Assembly: GCA_013396525.1 (NCBI GenBank)
Contig: VWYX01000690.1
Span: 179,614-243,613 of the forward strand
From: Chaetorhynchus papuensis
Taxonomy: Eukaryota; Chordata; Aves; Passeriformes; Rhipiduridae
DNA length: 64,000 bases
Reading direction: 5' to 3'
Below are positions 24,765 through 35,812 of the stretch, one piece after another. A program made the translations under genes and the position numbers. A model generated the notes under the pieces. It searched no databases, was not told the origin of the DNA, and worked only from the letters and a program-made list of their open reading frames with translations. The first letter of the stretch is position 1. Each line of letters starts with the position of its first letter.

Positions 24765-27364
24765 CTGGCACCCACCAGGGTGCTTGTCCTGGCTGGAAGG
24801 ACTGTGGGAAGCTGTATCCTGAAAATCTCCTCTCAAGATCTTGGATCCAGTCCAGACATCTGCATCGGGCTGTCCCTGCATGGCATTGTTTAATGCAATT
24901 CCTTAAAATCACACCCTTCCGAAACCTCCTGATGCCGTGGGCCAGCTCATCTCTTTGGGGCCAAGAGAGGAGACCCTGTGTCCCCCCTCACACTTGACCC
25001 ACCCGTCCATGTCCTCGGTTTATCTTACAGAGCTCTGGCGTCAGTGCTGAAGCGCTGGGTGCAGCACCGGGCACAGCACTGTGGGCACCCCCTCGGCTCC
25101 GCACCCCCTGTGCCGTGGGGGGGCCCTGGCTCTGCTCTCGCCCCCGAAGCGTGGCAGGGACACAGCCCTTCCCGGGCACTCCGCAGGCAGCCGGCCCCAA
25201 TCTGCCGTGGCGCAGGGCCACCTGTGCTGGCTGCCCACGCCATCTGCGAGGGGGGGACGGGGGGAGCCGGCTGCCATCCCCCCGCCCGGGTCAGCGAGCA
25301 GGGGACAACTGGGGTGGGGGCAGCACGGCTGCCTCTCTCCGTCCGGGTGGATGCCACTGCGTCCCGGAGGGGGGAAGAGGAGGGGGTGGGGGCAGCCCCG
25401 CGCAGGTTTCTCCGGGGGTCTGCTGCCGTGGGGCTTGCGGGGACATTCCTGAGCGCGTTAGTGGGGACAGTGTGCACCCCGGCCGCCCCGGGTGGCTGCA
25501 GCATCCCAGTCCCTGCTGCCTCTGCGTGTCCCCTGGTGCATGGACGCAGAGGTGGATCCCAGGAGGGTCTTTGGGAGTGTCTCGAATCCGGGCCTCCTTG
25601 CACTGAGCACATGGCTGAGCATGGGGACATCCCGCCCCTCCTGGGTGTCCCAAGGGGAGCAGCCAAAGGCTCTCCGGGAGCCTGTTAGCAGAGAGATGTC
25701 TCTGCCGTCCTGCTCGCGCTGGTGGCAGCCACCATCCTGTCCTCCCTCCCTGCTCAGCTCCAGGAGCATCCTGAGAGCTCCCGGCCGCGGCCGGAGCCCA
25801 CCGCGTGTCTGGAGCCCTACACCCGCTGGAGCCAGGCTCATCCCAGGAATCCCCCCGGGCGCTGTGGCTGTGGCTGTCCTGCTCACAGGGGACGTCGTCC
25901 TTTGATGAGCCGATAACGGAGCCTGCCCTGCGCCTTCCTACAGGTAGCCGGAAAGTTTTATTCGTCACCGGCTGCTGGAAAGGTCACGGCGTCCTCCTCC
26001 CCCTTCTATTTCTGGCCCGTGCCCTTTCGCCGTCAGACGGGAAGCGCTCCCGTGAGCTGGACCCCGGACACGCCGTCTCAGTGCGGCCGCGTCCCCGGCG
26101 CCTGGTCCCGGGGGCGGTGGGAGCGCTGCGGGGAGGATGCTCTGTGCCTGCCCGCACGCTGCCCACGCCGCCCGGGCTCTTCACCGAGCAGAGAAAACGC
26201 TGCAGGGCCGGGGGAGCCGTGTGCCATCGGCTTCACGGGGAAATAACGGGAATTTTGGGATGCTGCTGGAATCACCTTGCTACAAACCCGGAGGAGGCGG
26301 GTCTGGCCCGGGGTGTCACAGGCACTGACACGCTCCCGAGGTAACGGGGCTGCAGCAGTCGGTGCTGTGCCTGGAGTGGGGTGCCAGGGATGCAGCGAAG
26401 ACTGTGGGTCTGGAGGGATCCCGGGAACCTCACCCAGGGTCGGTCCTTCAGCACAGACACGCTGTCAGCTCGCAGCTCCCCTGCGCAGGCTGGGCAGGCG
26501 CCGCTGATGGGAAGGAGAGGCACGGGAGCCTTCCCAGCACCGGGGAAACACGGGCTGTGCCGTGCTGCCGGCCCTTACTGCTGCCGCCCAAAAGTGGGGA
26601 GCAAAAAAAGGAGCGCCCCTCACTGACAACGGGAGACTGAAAAAGGGGATTCACCCTGAAAACTGCCCTTTGCTCAAACCCTGCAGGCTTTTCCCTAACT
26701 CTGAGAAACACCCAAACCTTCACCTGAGCTCTTCCCGGGGGACGGGCAGGATCAGCCCAGGGATCCACCAGCCTTCCCAGCCACTGTGGCCCGGGATCAC
26801 CCTGGACCCAGCTCTGCATGCGTGGGTTGACTTTCAGCCGCACAAGGAGCCCTGGAGACCCTTTGTACCCCAGGGAGGGACCCCCATTACTACTCGCAGC
26901 ATCCCAGAATATGCTGGGAGGGCTGAGACCCCAGGAGGAGCTGCAGAGGAGCCCAGCTCCCCTTTCCAGCCTCCCCAGTTTGCCCAGGCAGTGCTGCACC
27001 ATTAGACCCCTCACTGTAAAGAGCCTTTTCCAGCTCTGGGCCAACCTGAAGAAGGCTGAGAAAAGCCCCGGGGAGCTTTTTCATCCCTCTTTGTTCATGG
27101 AGCAAAGATATTCCCAGCCCTGAATCTATAGATTGGCCCTTAAACTACAACAATCTCTGGGGACCAGAGAAACAAACGTAGATTTTGGTTGCGGTTTGTT
27201 GTGTTTTGTGGTTTTTTCTGTTTCTTTTCCTGCGCAGACAGCCTTTGCCCAGGAGGGGTTAGCATGAAAAATGCATGTGGGGATTGGGGGAGCGGGGGGA
27301 GCGGGAGGAAGGAGCTATCGATCAAGTATCTCTGAAAGCCACACAGCTGTGCCAGCCCCGCTGC
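24765..27364. other. GC-rich, CpG-dense intergenic segment
   Basis: CpG-dense blocks occur around 25080-25540 and 26030-26230. Open frames up to 236 codons exist but overlap on both strands without domains. A T-rich/A-rich patch at about 27140-27270 is the only low-GC part. No gene is called. Confidence 0.4.
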
Positions 27365-27632
27365 CTCTGCCAGCCCTTCCCGGCGCTCCCGGAGCCGGGC
27401 TCGGTGCCTGCCCCGGGTTTGGGATGGGGTGCTTGATGTCGTGCCCAGGAAACCGCCTTGGATCCCGGAGAGGAGCCCGTGCTGCAGTGATCAGATACCT
27501 CTGCCAGCCCTTTCCGGCACTCCCAGTGCCAGGCTCGGTGCCTGCCCCGGGTTTGGGATGCGGTGTCTGATGTTGTGTGCAGGAAACCGCCTGGGTCCCG
27601 CAGAGCGATCGGATCCTCTGCAATCCCTGTCC
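27365..27632. repeat. two-copy tandem repeat, 134-bp period
   Basis: CTCTGCCAGCCCTTYCCGG starts the copies at 27365 and 27499. Both copies share TCGGTGCCTGCCCCGGGTTT and AGGAAACCGCCT at the same offsets. Similarity extends weakly on both sides (GATCAAGTATCTCTG near 27320, GATCGGATCCTCTG near 27607), suggesting more, older copies. The copies differ at several sites, so the duplication is not recent. Confidence 0.85.
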
Positions 27633-30249
27633 TGTGTGTGGCTCCCTCCGTCCAGGCTCGCAGCTCGCTCCCTGCCATACGGCGTGTCAGAAATGGGGTC
27701 GGTCCCTTTTCCCCCAGATCCAAAGGATTCTCCTCCCAAGCTCTGCAGGACCATAAAGAGGATCTGTGGAACAGCATCAGCTCTGCCCCCTGTGCCCATC
27801 CACCCTCCTGCCAGCCCCACACCTCTGTACCACTCTAATCAGAAATAATTATAATAATTGCAAATAATAACGATCCTGAGCCTGATGCGAACACGGGCAC
27901 AGCTCAAGTGTGAGGGTGGGCTCCGAGGCAGGCAACCAAGCACAAAGGTGGGTAACCCAGCCCACCCCCAGACCACGAAGAGCAAGCTGAGGCATCTCCA
28001 GCGCCAGCAAGAGCTGGTGCTGGCAGGGGAGCAGGGACACAAGTCCTGCTCTCAGCTTAGAAGCTGTGCTTGGTCTGGTCCCGGCAGAGCTCCCAGCAGG
28101 GCTGGTGGCTCCTACAGGCAGTGCCCTCGCAGCCATGTCACTGAGAAACCCAGAAAACAATCCCTGGGTCAGGGTAAGGCACTGCAGGGGCAAAACCTTC
28201 TCCAGATGGTGCTCATCGAGATGGGGACATCAAGCAATGGCGCTGGAGTGGATGCTTCACGCTACTGATGCCTCCCCCACCAGACCCAGCATTGCTAGCC
28301 AAAACCAGTCTGGAGCCTGGGAGAAGCGGAAGGGCTGATTTTAGGCATCACCTTGGCTGAAAGTGCCCTAAAATTTGTCCAAAATTTGAGATTTGGGAAG
28401 GGTGGGAGAGGAGAAAAACAGTGAGGAGAAAAGCGGTGGGAGAACGGGATTATTTTATCCCATAAGAGGGAAACTATCCCTGACATCTTAGCTTCTCCCT
28501 CTGGCTGGGCATCAGTGTATGGCATTGGGGACCTCCTGCCTTACCAGTGGCACCAGAATGGGGCACCCAGCAGTACCAGCTTGGCCTGGTTTAGCTGAGA
28601 TTTTGCTCAGTTCCTGCCACGCTCAGTTCCTGTGCACTGGGGGAGAGCGGCTCGGTGCCCTGCTCACAGCTGGGATTTTGGGGGGTGTACACAACCAAGG
28701 AGACTCAAGAAAGCTGGAGAGGGGTTGCACTGTCCTCATTTCAGTGCAGAAATCTGAGAGCATTTGCCACCAGAAAGGATTTTCAAAGGTCCAGAGCCAA
28801 GGGGATGAGGTGTTCTCTCCTCTCGTCCGAGCCAAGGGCAGGAGACTCCCTGAGCCCCTGCCAGCCCTTCTTGTGCTGCCTGATCCTGGCGATGCTGAGC
28901 TACTGAGAGCCCTCAGATTTCCACCCCTCACCCAGAAAAGCTCATGGCAGCAGAGAGAGAGCTTGGCCCAAACCACTGACCCCACAGAGGATGCCCGGCA
29001 CAGACCCTCGACTCCTTGACACCCCCAAGCACATCCCTGGCCCTGCGTGGCAGACCCCACGCCCATAACGCAACTTGATCACACTTGCTTGCCTTCAGGA
29101 TGGGCATCCCCAGCCGTGCCCACAGTCTCGGTGCCCACAGTCTCGGTGCCCAGAGCAGGGTGCAGGGTGCTGCTGGGGTGACCCCTATCCCGGTCTGGGT
29201 GGTGGGGACACGGCCGTCCCCCTCCCAGCCGTGGCAGCCGCAGCGCTGGCTCTGCTCACAGAGGTGCCTCTGCCTGTGGCCGGTTCTCTGGGTGCCCTTA
29301 TCTAAACACGATCTGATCTGAGTTACACTCAGTGCCTGGGTTCTGATGCTCCCCTGGGCTGACCCTTCCTACGTGCACTGGGTCACTGCATCGAGCGCTG
29401 CCCCTGCACGGGGCTGACCGGCAGGACCTGGGCAAGGGAAGTGCAGAGATGGGGAAACTGAGGCACAGAGCAAGGGAGCATCCTCAGCCTTGCACCCACA
29501 GAGCAGTTTTATCATCTGTGCACTTGCTGGGGGTGTATAAGCCCAAATGCTCCAAAACATTCATTTTAAGGATTTTGTCCATCTTTATCCCGATTACAAT
29601 TACAGAGTCCCTTTTCCTGGGACTGCCAGGGCTTCTCCAAGAGTCTGGCAGTTCATGGAGGTTCCCCAGCCCCAAACATAGCCAGGGTTCCTCAACCCCC
29701 ACATCACCACCAGGCGCAGTCGATACCCCAAAGCAAACAAACCCCTCCCTGTCACAAACGCGGCGAGGCCCCGCGGAGTGCGGAGCTGTTGCCAGGACGA
29801 TTTTCCATTCAGCAGGACACAAACCATCCCCGGCACGGAGCCGGGTCCCCCTCCGTGGGGCCGGGTGACTGGTACAGGGACGCCGCAGCAGCTGGGCTGT
29901 ACGGACCCCCCCGTACCCACACACCCCCACAAACCCTCGCCTGCACACGTTGGTTTGTGTTTTGCCACCCCGTTGCCTCCGGCCCACGTCCCCCCTTCGG
30001 TCCCAGCTGGGAACAGTTTCCCTCGCAGAGGAAATTCCAGTGCAGGAAGGTGAAGGCAGCCAGGCAGGCGCTGGAGGCGGCGGGCTGAGCAAAAGTGCTT
30101 TTTAAAGTTGTTTGAGGATTCCTTTTGCTGCTTTGTCAAAGGCAAAGGGACCCCCAACGGGGCCGGGTGGGATGGGACGGTGACGGGCGGGAGATGCCGG
30201 AGAGCAGCCGGGCAGGAGCCAGGCGCTTCCCACAGCCCAGGCGGACCTC
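27633..30249. other. intergenic, no gene seen
   Basis: Mixed composition. A 15-bp motif is duplicated near 29127-29156 (CACAGTCTCGGTGCC). CpG-dense sequence occurs around 29750-30075. No exon is supported. Confidence 0.4.
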
Positions 30250-30287
30250 GACAGCAATTAATGCGAGTGACAGCAATTAATGCGAGT
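30250..30287. promoter_or_regulatory. tandem 19-bp duplication containing a homeodomain-type core
   Basis: GACAGCAATTAATGCGAGT occurs twice back to back (30250-30268, 30269-30287) with no mismatch. Each unit carries CAATTAAT, a homeodomain-type core. The duplication doubles a potential binding site 270 bp downstream (in PRR35 direction) of a candidate exon. Confidence 0.45.
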
Positions 30288-30557
30288 AAAGGACCGTCGG
30301 CTGGCCCGGGATGCTCTCCCACTCACGGTGTCCGTGTTTGCAGGGACAGAGGCTGAGGCTGGGCTCTGCCAGATTCCATCTCCCACTCTCTCCACCACCG
30401 TCCTGAACTCTGCTGGCACCAGAAAGGCTTTAAAAATCCTTAAAGCAATAAGTGCCCCATCCCACCTGCCTGCACGGCAGTCGGGCACGGAGCAGGACCC
30501 TCGCACCTTCCCCCTCCCTGGGACACCCTCCTGGAGAAGGAGACGAGGGGGACTTAC

Positions 30558-30759
30558 CTGCACGCAGGACTCCTCTGCCCTCGCTGCGGCTCCGCTCTGC
30601 CTGATGTTCGCTCTGTGGAAGTGGGAAGCGTTTTAGATCATGCAGTAGGTTATATATTGTCTGCAAGTCTGGCCCTAGGGCGTCCATCAGTTGGTCTTGC
30701 TTTGCTCCTGCCCCTATATGGAAGATGCATCACATGCTCCGCGGCTCCCAGCTATCCGC
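30558..30759 (-). other. candidate unannotated exon on the PRR35 strand
   Basis: On the minus strand a long pyrimidine tract (about 30762-30812) ends CGCCAG at 30760. The 202-nt segment after it ends in an optimal donor, CAG|GTAAGT (intron from 30557). It contains an ATG at 30687 in an open frame beginning MDALGPDLQTIYNLLHDL that runs across the donor, leaving phase 1. It lies 18 kb upstream of PRR35 and could be a 5' exon of that gene or part of a non-coding RNA. Joined to the likely PRR35 acceptor the frame would not continue into PRR35, so the ATG may be an upstream ORF. The protein is not recognised. Confidence 0.35.
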
Positions 30760-32385
30760 CTGGCGAAAGAGGAAAAGAAGAAGGAGAGGAGAAAGGGGGA
30801 AGAAAAAAAATTAAAAGGATCTTCATCACCATGAAAGAGGCAGGGAGGATTTCTCAGTGGAAAACCCACCAGCCAGAAATCCCTGCCTGACCTGAACTTT
30901 CCCTGCTCTCCTTTTGTTATCCCTGGCTCCCAGTGCCCCCTTTCATCTGCTGTTCAAGGCCGGGGAGATGTGAAGGCGCCTTCACCTTGATCGCTCTCCT
31001 GCCTCGCCTCCGAGCAGGTGAGGGGCTGCAGCTTCTGCCGAGCGCCGCTGTCCACCTGCAGCTCTCCAGCACTAAATATTTATCCCTCCCCAGCAGTGCC
31101 CCCGCTGCTGCCAGGCAGGGCAGGGATGGGGCACTGCCAGGGCTTCCCAACCATCCTGCCCCAAATACACCCAATATCCTGGGGCATCAGGGACATCACA
31201 CGGGGGCAAAGTCACTGAGATGGCATCTCCTGGAGCGGGGTGCTGGCCAGGGAAGCTCCGTGTGGTGCTTGGAATGGGGGCTGCTCCCTTCACCCATCCA
31301 AGGGAAAGGGGCTGGTGGGGAGCTCCCGGCACAGTCAGGTGTGAGTGTCCTGACCACCACTGCAGTGGGGACAGGAAGGGCAGGCGGGAGGCTGCTGCAC
31401 CTACTGTCCTGCCAGATGTCCTGATGGTTTGAGGACATTTCTCCAGAAGAAGGAGTTTTCTCCCTTTTCCCATCTCACCTCCCCAGCAGGGTGCACAGCC
31501 GGTTGTGCAGAGCAGAGGCTGCAGAAATCCCAGCTGCACCACCTTCTGCACCAAATTTTGCCTCGTGGCTTCTCAGTCCTTGGTACCACTGCCACCACCC
31601 CACCAGCTCCCCAGGGCAATGTGCAGGTCCTGCTTTTCTGCTCTCCTCCTGTGTCTCTCGGCTGGGAACCAAGCAGGGCACGTCACTCTCCTGTTTTGGG
31701 TAGGGCATTCCTGGCTGGAGCTCCTCTGGGAAAGCCTTGGCCTCCTGTCCTCAGAAAGGGGACACGAGGTAATGACATCCCTCCCAAACCCAGAGTCATC
31801 CTTGGAGCCTGATGTCTTCGGGTGCACTTGGTCACATGCAGCACAGATGGGTCATTTCTCTGTCCATAATGATGGTTTCCTGGTTTAATTATGAATATGG
31901 TGGGGTTTTTACCTAATGTTTTGTTTGTATTTTGTTAAGGTTCAAAACCTAAGAATTTTTCATCACAAATTTCATTTGTTCCCTTCCCAAACATCCCTAT
32001 CTTGGCTGAGTTGACAACATGCTCCCAAGGTCCCAGACCCTGCCCACAAACCTGCATCTTCTTCTGAACTGCATTTCTACCTCCTTCAGAAGTATTGGGG
32101 GAAAAATGATTTTGTGTTACCCCACTTAATGGAAGCAATTCTGGAACCTTGGGTACACTCACAGATGAACCTGGGTGAGGGATTCCCATCTCCAGGTGGC
32201 ACAAACATGGGGAATTTGACTTTGAGGTGGCATCTGATGGGACCTTCTAAATACAGGGCATCTGGAGCTGAACCCCATGAGGTCATGAGCAAAGATTTCC
32301 TTGTAACACCTTAGGAGCTGAAGGGCCAAGGGTCAGGCTGTGATGTGTCTGCATTGAAGGGTCTGTCTGGGCAGAAGGCATCTGG
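30760..32385. other. intergenic, purine tract then unique sequence
   Basis: The plus strand has an A/G-rich tract at about 30762-30812, which is the pyrimidine tract of the candidate exon on minus. The rest is unique sequence with no supported gene, including an AT-rich patch at about 31870-31990. Confidence 0.4.
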
Positions 32386-32900
32386 AATCACAGAACCATG
32401 GAATATCCTGAGCTGGAAGGGACACACAAAGACCATGAGCTCAGCCCCTGGCCCTGCACAGACACCCCAACAACCCCACCCTGGGCATCCCTGGCAGCGC
32501 TGTCCAAACACTCCTGGAGCTCTGGCAGCCTCGGGGCCATGCCCATTCCCTGGGGAGCCTGGGCAGTGCCCAGCACCCTCTGGGGGAAGAACCTTTCCCT
32601 GAGATCCAAACCTGACCCTGCCCTGGCCCAGCTCCAGCCATTCCCTGGGTCCTGTCCCTGTGACAGAGCAGAGATCAGAGCTGCCCCTCAGGGGGAGCTG
32701 CAGCCCCCAGAGAGGCTCCCCTCAGTCTTTTCTTTTCAAACCAAGTGACTGCAGCCACTCCTCACGTGGCTTTATTCCCCTCTAGACCCTATACCATCCT
32801 CGTGGCCCCCTTCTGGTGACTCTTTAATAGGTTTAGATCTTCTATTGTGGTGCTCATAGCTGCCCCCAGAACTCCAGCTGGGGTTGTGTCTGCTGCCTTT
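32386..32900 (-). mobile_element. CR1 LINE 3' fragment, minus orientation
   Basis: Starting at AATCACAGAACCATGGAAT (reverse complement of a CR1 tail), the sequence runs through CTGAGCTGGAAGGGAC, CCTGGGCAGTGCCCAGCACC and the region equivalent to ATTGTGGTGCTCATAGCTGC. It is the longest CR1 copy here. The right boundary is approximate. Confidence 0.85.
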
Positions 32901-33412
32901 GGTTCATCACAGCTGGACTGTGCTGAGCTCTCCTACCTTGGAGCTCACACTTCCCTCCTGCTAAAGCTCAGCCTCACCAGTTCTCATCATCCTGAGGATC
33001 TCGGAGGCAAAGTCATGGAGAGGCCAGTGCCTGGTCTGAGCACACCTTGTCCAGTTGGACCAGGAGTTCCTCAGAGTGCCACATGCTCACAGCTTCTGGT
33101 ATCCCTGTGTGTTCTGCAGCTTCGTGGTGTTGCTGTGAGGGGCTCATGGCAATGCCAGAAGGTCTGGTCTTCCCAACCTCAGTTAAAATGGCTGTGTCAG
33201 AGCAAAGGGTGTTTCCCTGGATCCCCATCTCCAGGGATTCGTTGCCGTGTGTCAGACCAGAACCTGCTGAGGCTCTGCAAGAGCTCACAGGTCTGTCCAG
33301 CTGAGGAGCACAGTGCCCTGTTAGGGCTCCTTCTTTCAGCCACAGCTGTGATCCTCAGAGCAGGGCAGTCCCACCCTCTGGGATCAGACAGCCCTGCCTG
33401 GGGATGGCCTGA

Positions 33413-33490
33413 TGGAACGGTGCAGGGGAATCATTCTGGGGACAGAGCAGCTGGAATGGTGCAGGGGAATCATTCCGGGGACAGAGCAGC
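33413..33490. repeat. two-copy tandem repeat, 39-bp period
   Basis: TGCAGGGGAATCATTC begins at 33421 and again at 33460. The 39-bp units at 33413-33451 and 33452-33490 differ at a few positions only. Confidence 0.85.
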
Positions 33491-35741
33491 TCCTTCCAGG
33501 AGCTCTCATCAGGCACTGCTCCTTTCTCTTTAGTTTGAACTTCACTCGGGTTCCACTTCAGCCTCTTCCTGAGGTTCTCAGTGACTTTCAGCAATCTTGA
33601 ACTCGTGGTTCTGATCACAGAATTTCTTACTGGATCCACACTTATCCTAGTATTTTGCCATACACAAGCAGGCTTTCCCAGCTTTGGGGCTGGGTAAGTG
33701 CCCCGTCCCCCCTGCCAGGATCCCCATCCCACTGAACACCTTCCTCTCATGCTGATGCCACTTTGGCATGATCTCCCACCAGGCTGGAGGTGTCCTTGCT
33801 CAGATAACAGAGCTGCATCCAGCTGGGAAGCTCAGAAGCAACACAGCTCAGACCCTGGTGGGAGACACTGTTCCTGTTGCTGAAGGACCCACGGAATGTG
33901 AGTCCTGGTGCAAATCACACCTTCTCCCTGCTGAGCAGGCTCCTACTGACAGACTCAGCCTGCTCCCAGGGGATGGGAACGGGAGGTGAGGGGTGAAAGC
34001 AACCAGGACAACTGATGTCCTTGTGGTTCTGTACTTGAGAATGTTCAGGAACTGAATGGCTCACAAGGACTTTGGAACGGGAGGGATGGGCAGACCTAGC
34101 CAGGCACTGCTGAGGTGGGAGCTTCAACAGGAGTCACTAATGCAGAGAAATCACACCTGGTTCATAAATTCCCCCAGCTGTGACCAGTAGGAAGCTTGGA
34201 GAGTGTCCAAGAGAAGCCTCCTGTGAGTTTGCTCTGCCTCTGTCCTCTCCCTGGGGTTTCCACTGTTGAGCACCACCAGAGACCTTTCTAGAAGGACTTT
34301 TTTCATGACCTTGTGCAGCCACCAGCTTCTTGTGTCCCCTGTGGTGGGCTCCGACACAGGAGAAGTTGGGGAAGTCTCAGGCCGGTTCCAGAGGGACCCA
34401 GACGATATTCTCTAGAATTAGTTCAAGTTTTCCCTTTTAGGAAGACCTATTCCCTTGATTATAATCTTTGACAAATCAAAAGGACAATTAACAGCTGTGC
34501 ATATCCGTTTTCTGGAAGGAATTTGTTTCCCCGAGGACCAAAGGAAGGACCAGTTCCCATTCCCATGGAGTCTTGAATCTGGAGGGTTTTGTTCTTCTGC
34601 CCAGAGCTAAAGACAGTTTCCTCTGTTTTGCTTTGTCTGTTCAGCTGAAAGTCCCACCAGAAGGGTTTTGCTGAAGGTCTCAGAACTGAAAACTCAGGTG
34701 TCTACACGTCAGTGCTTAGGACAGGTATCTGTGGTTGGGGCCTGAAATTATGAGCCCGAGCCTGAGCCTGGTTTAGGAGGAAGAGCTTTGACCTCCAAGG
34801 AGCCAACCTTGCCCAAGTCAGCCTTGCCTCTGCAGCTGGCCTGGAGCTGGCCAGAGGAACTGCCTGGGATCTGTTGGGGTCCTGTTGGGGCAGCTGCCCC
34901 ACTGCCCTGTGCAATGCTGGAGTGGGAGGGTGGGAGGAAACCCCTGCCAAGAGGGGAGATTTCCATTTTGCTGTATGGTTCGGAGGTGATGGAGACCATC
35001 ACAGGTGATGGAGAAGGCAGAGAGGCCCAAAGGGGCTGTGGCTGCAAAGTCCATCAGCTTTTGCTGTGACAGAGGAGCTCAAGAGGCTGGAGGCGGCTGC
35101 TGTGACAGAGTGAAGCTGGAGCCCATATCCCTCCCTCCTGCAATTAAAAAGGCGGAAAAGGGGAAGAGAGCAGCCTCGCCGGTGACCTTTCCCTCCTGCA
35201 AATCTCAGCCCGCCTCACTTCATACACCAGCATCAGGAGCAAACAGCCGGGCTGGGACCTGGCAGACCAGTAGTGGCACAGAACTACCCAAGGAGGTTGG
35301 CCGTGCCTGTGTGTGTGTGCACAGCAGAGTGGCTGCTTTCTTCCAGCCTGCAGGCTGCTCCGGGGAGGGGGAGCGGGCAGGGTTCGCTTGCCAGCTTCTC
35401 CTGAGGTCCACTGAGAGGTGTCTGTAGGGCTCATCTCGAAGAATGTCAGAGTGCATGTGCTCTGTGAGACGGCCTTTCAGAAGGCATCAGTCCTGCTGTC
35501 ACGCAGTGGACCACAAATCGGGAGTGACAGCTGTCTCCGTGTGCACCATCCATCTGTGGCAAATGTGTCAGCTAGCTGAACACTCCCGAGGAAACTGCTA
35601 CGGAGCCGGGAGAGGAGGAGGAGGAGAGAGAGGGGGAGTGAGGGCGAGGGAGAGGGGGGAAAACGCAGCAGCAACAGGGGCCAAGACCAGCAACACGTTA
35701 GCCCAGCAAGACCACGGGTCCTGGGTGGCCTTGGAAGAGAT
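33491..35741. other. intergenic, no gene seen
   Basis: Mostly unique sequence with AT-richer patches at 34390-34560 and 35450-35580 and a purine-rich run at 35600-35665. No exon with paired splice sites is recognised. Confidence 0.4.
34460..34497. promoter_or_regulatory. TCF/LEF-like pair next to an E-box
   Basis: CTTTGAC (34466-34472) and ATCAAAAG (34475-34482, reverse complement CTTTTGAT) resemble TCF/LEF sites in opposite orientation. They are followed by ACAATTAA and the E-box CAGCTG (34492-34497), all inside an AT-rich island. Function is inferred from motif spacing only. Confidence 0.3.
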
Positions 35742-35812
35742 AGCAAAGGGCTGTTGTGTGGTGGCACCTCCAGTGCTCGGTGGAGATGCCCATTAAACAA
35801 CAGCCCTTTGCT
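35742..35812 (+). ncRNA. 71-nt near-perfect hairpin, candidate structured RNA or foldback element
   Basis: AGCAAAGGGCTGTTGT (35742-35757) is the exact reverse complement of 35797-35812. Inside it GGCACCTCCA (35763-35772) pairs with TGGAGATGCC (35781-35790) with one mismatch around an 8-nt loop. Between the two stems, plus-strand RNA can form two G-U wobbles and an A-U pair, leaving one mismatch and one bulge, so the plus strand folds slightly better. Size and shape match a microRNA precursor, but I recognise no known miRNA. A small foldback transposon remnant is the alternative. No folding energy was computed. Confidence 0.35.

Noticed and set aside
24978..25688. 236-codon open frame on plus, opposite to another long frame
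   Set aside because: Both strands are open because of CpG density. Neither shows a domain or codon pattern of a real gene.
30640..30670. let-7-like string GCAGTAGGTTATATATTG
   Set aside because: The let-7 seed GAGGTAG is absent and no matching opposite arm is visible nearby, so it is not a let-7 gene.
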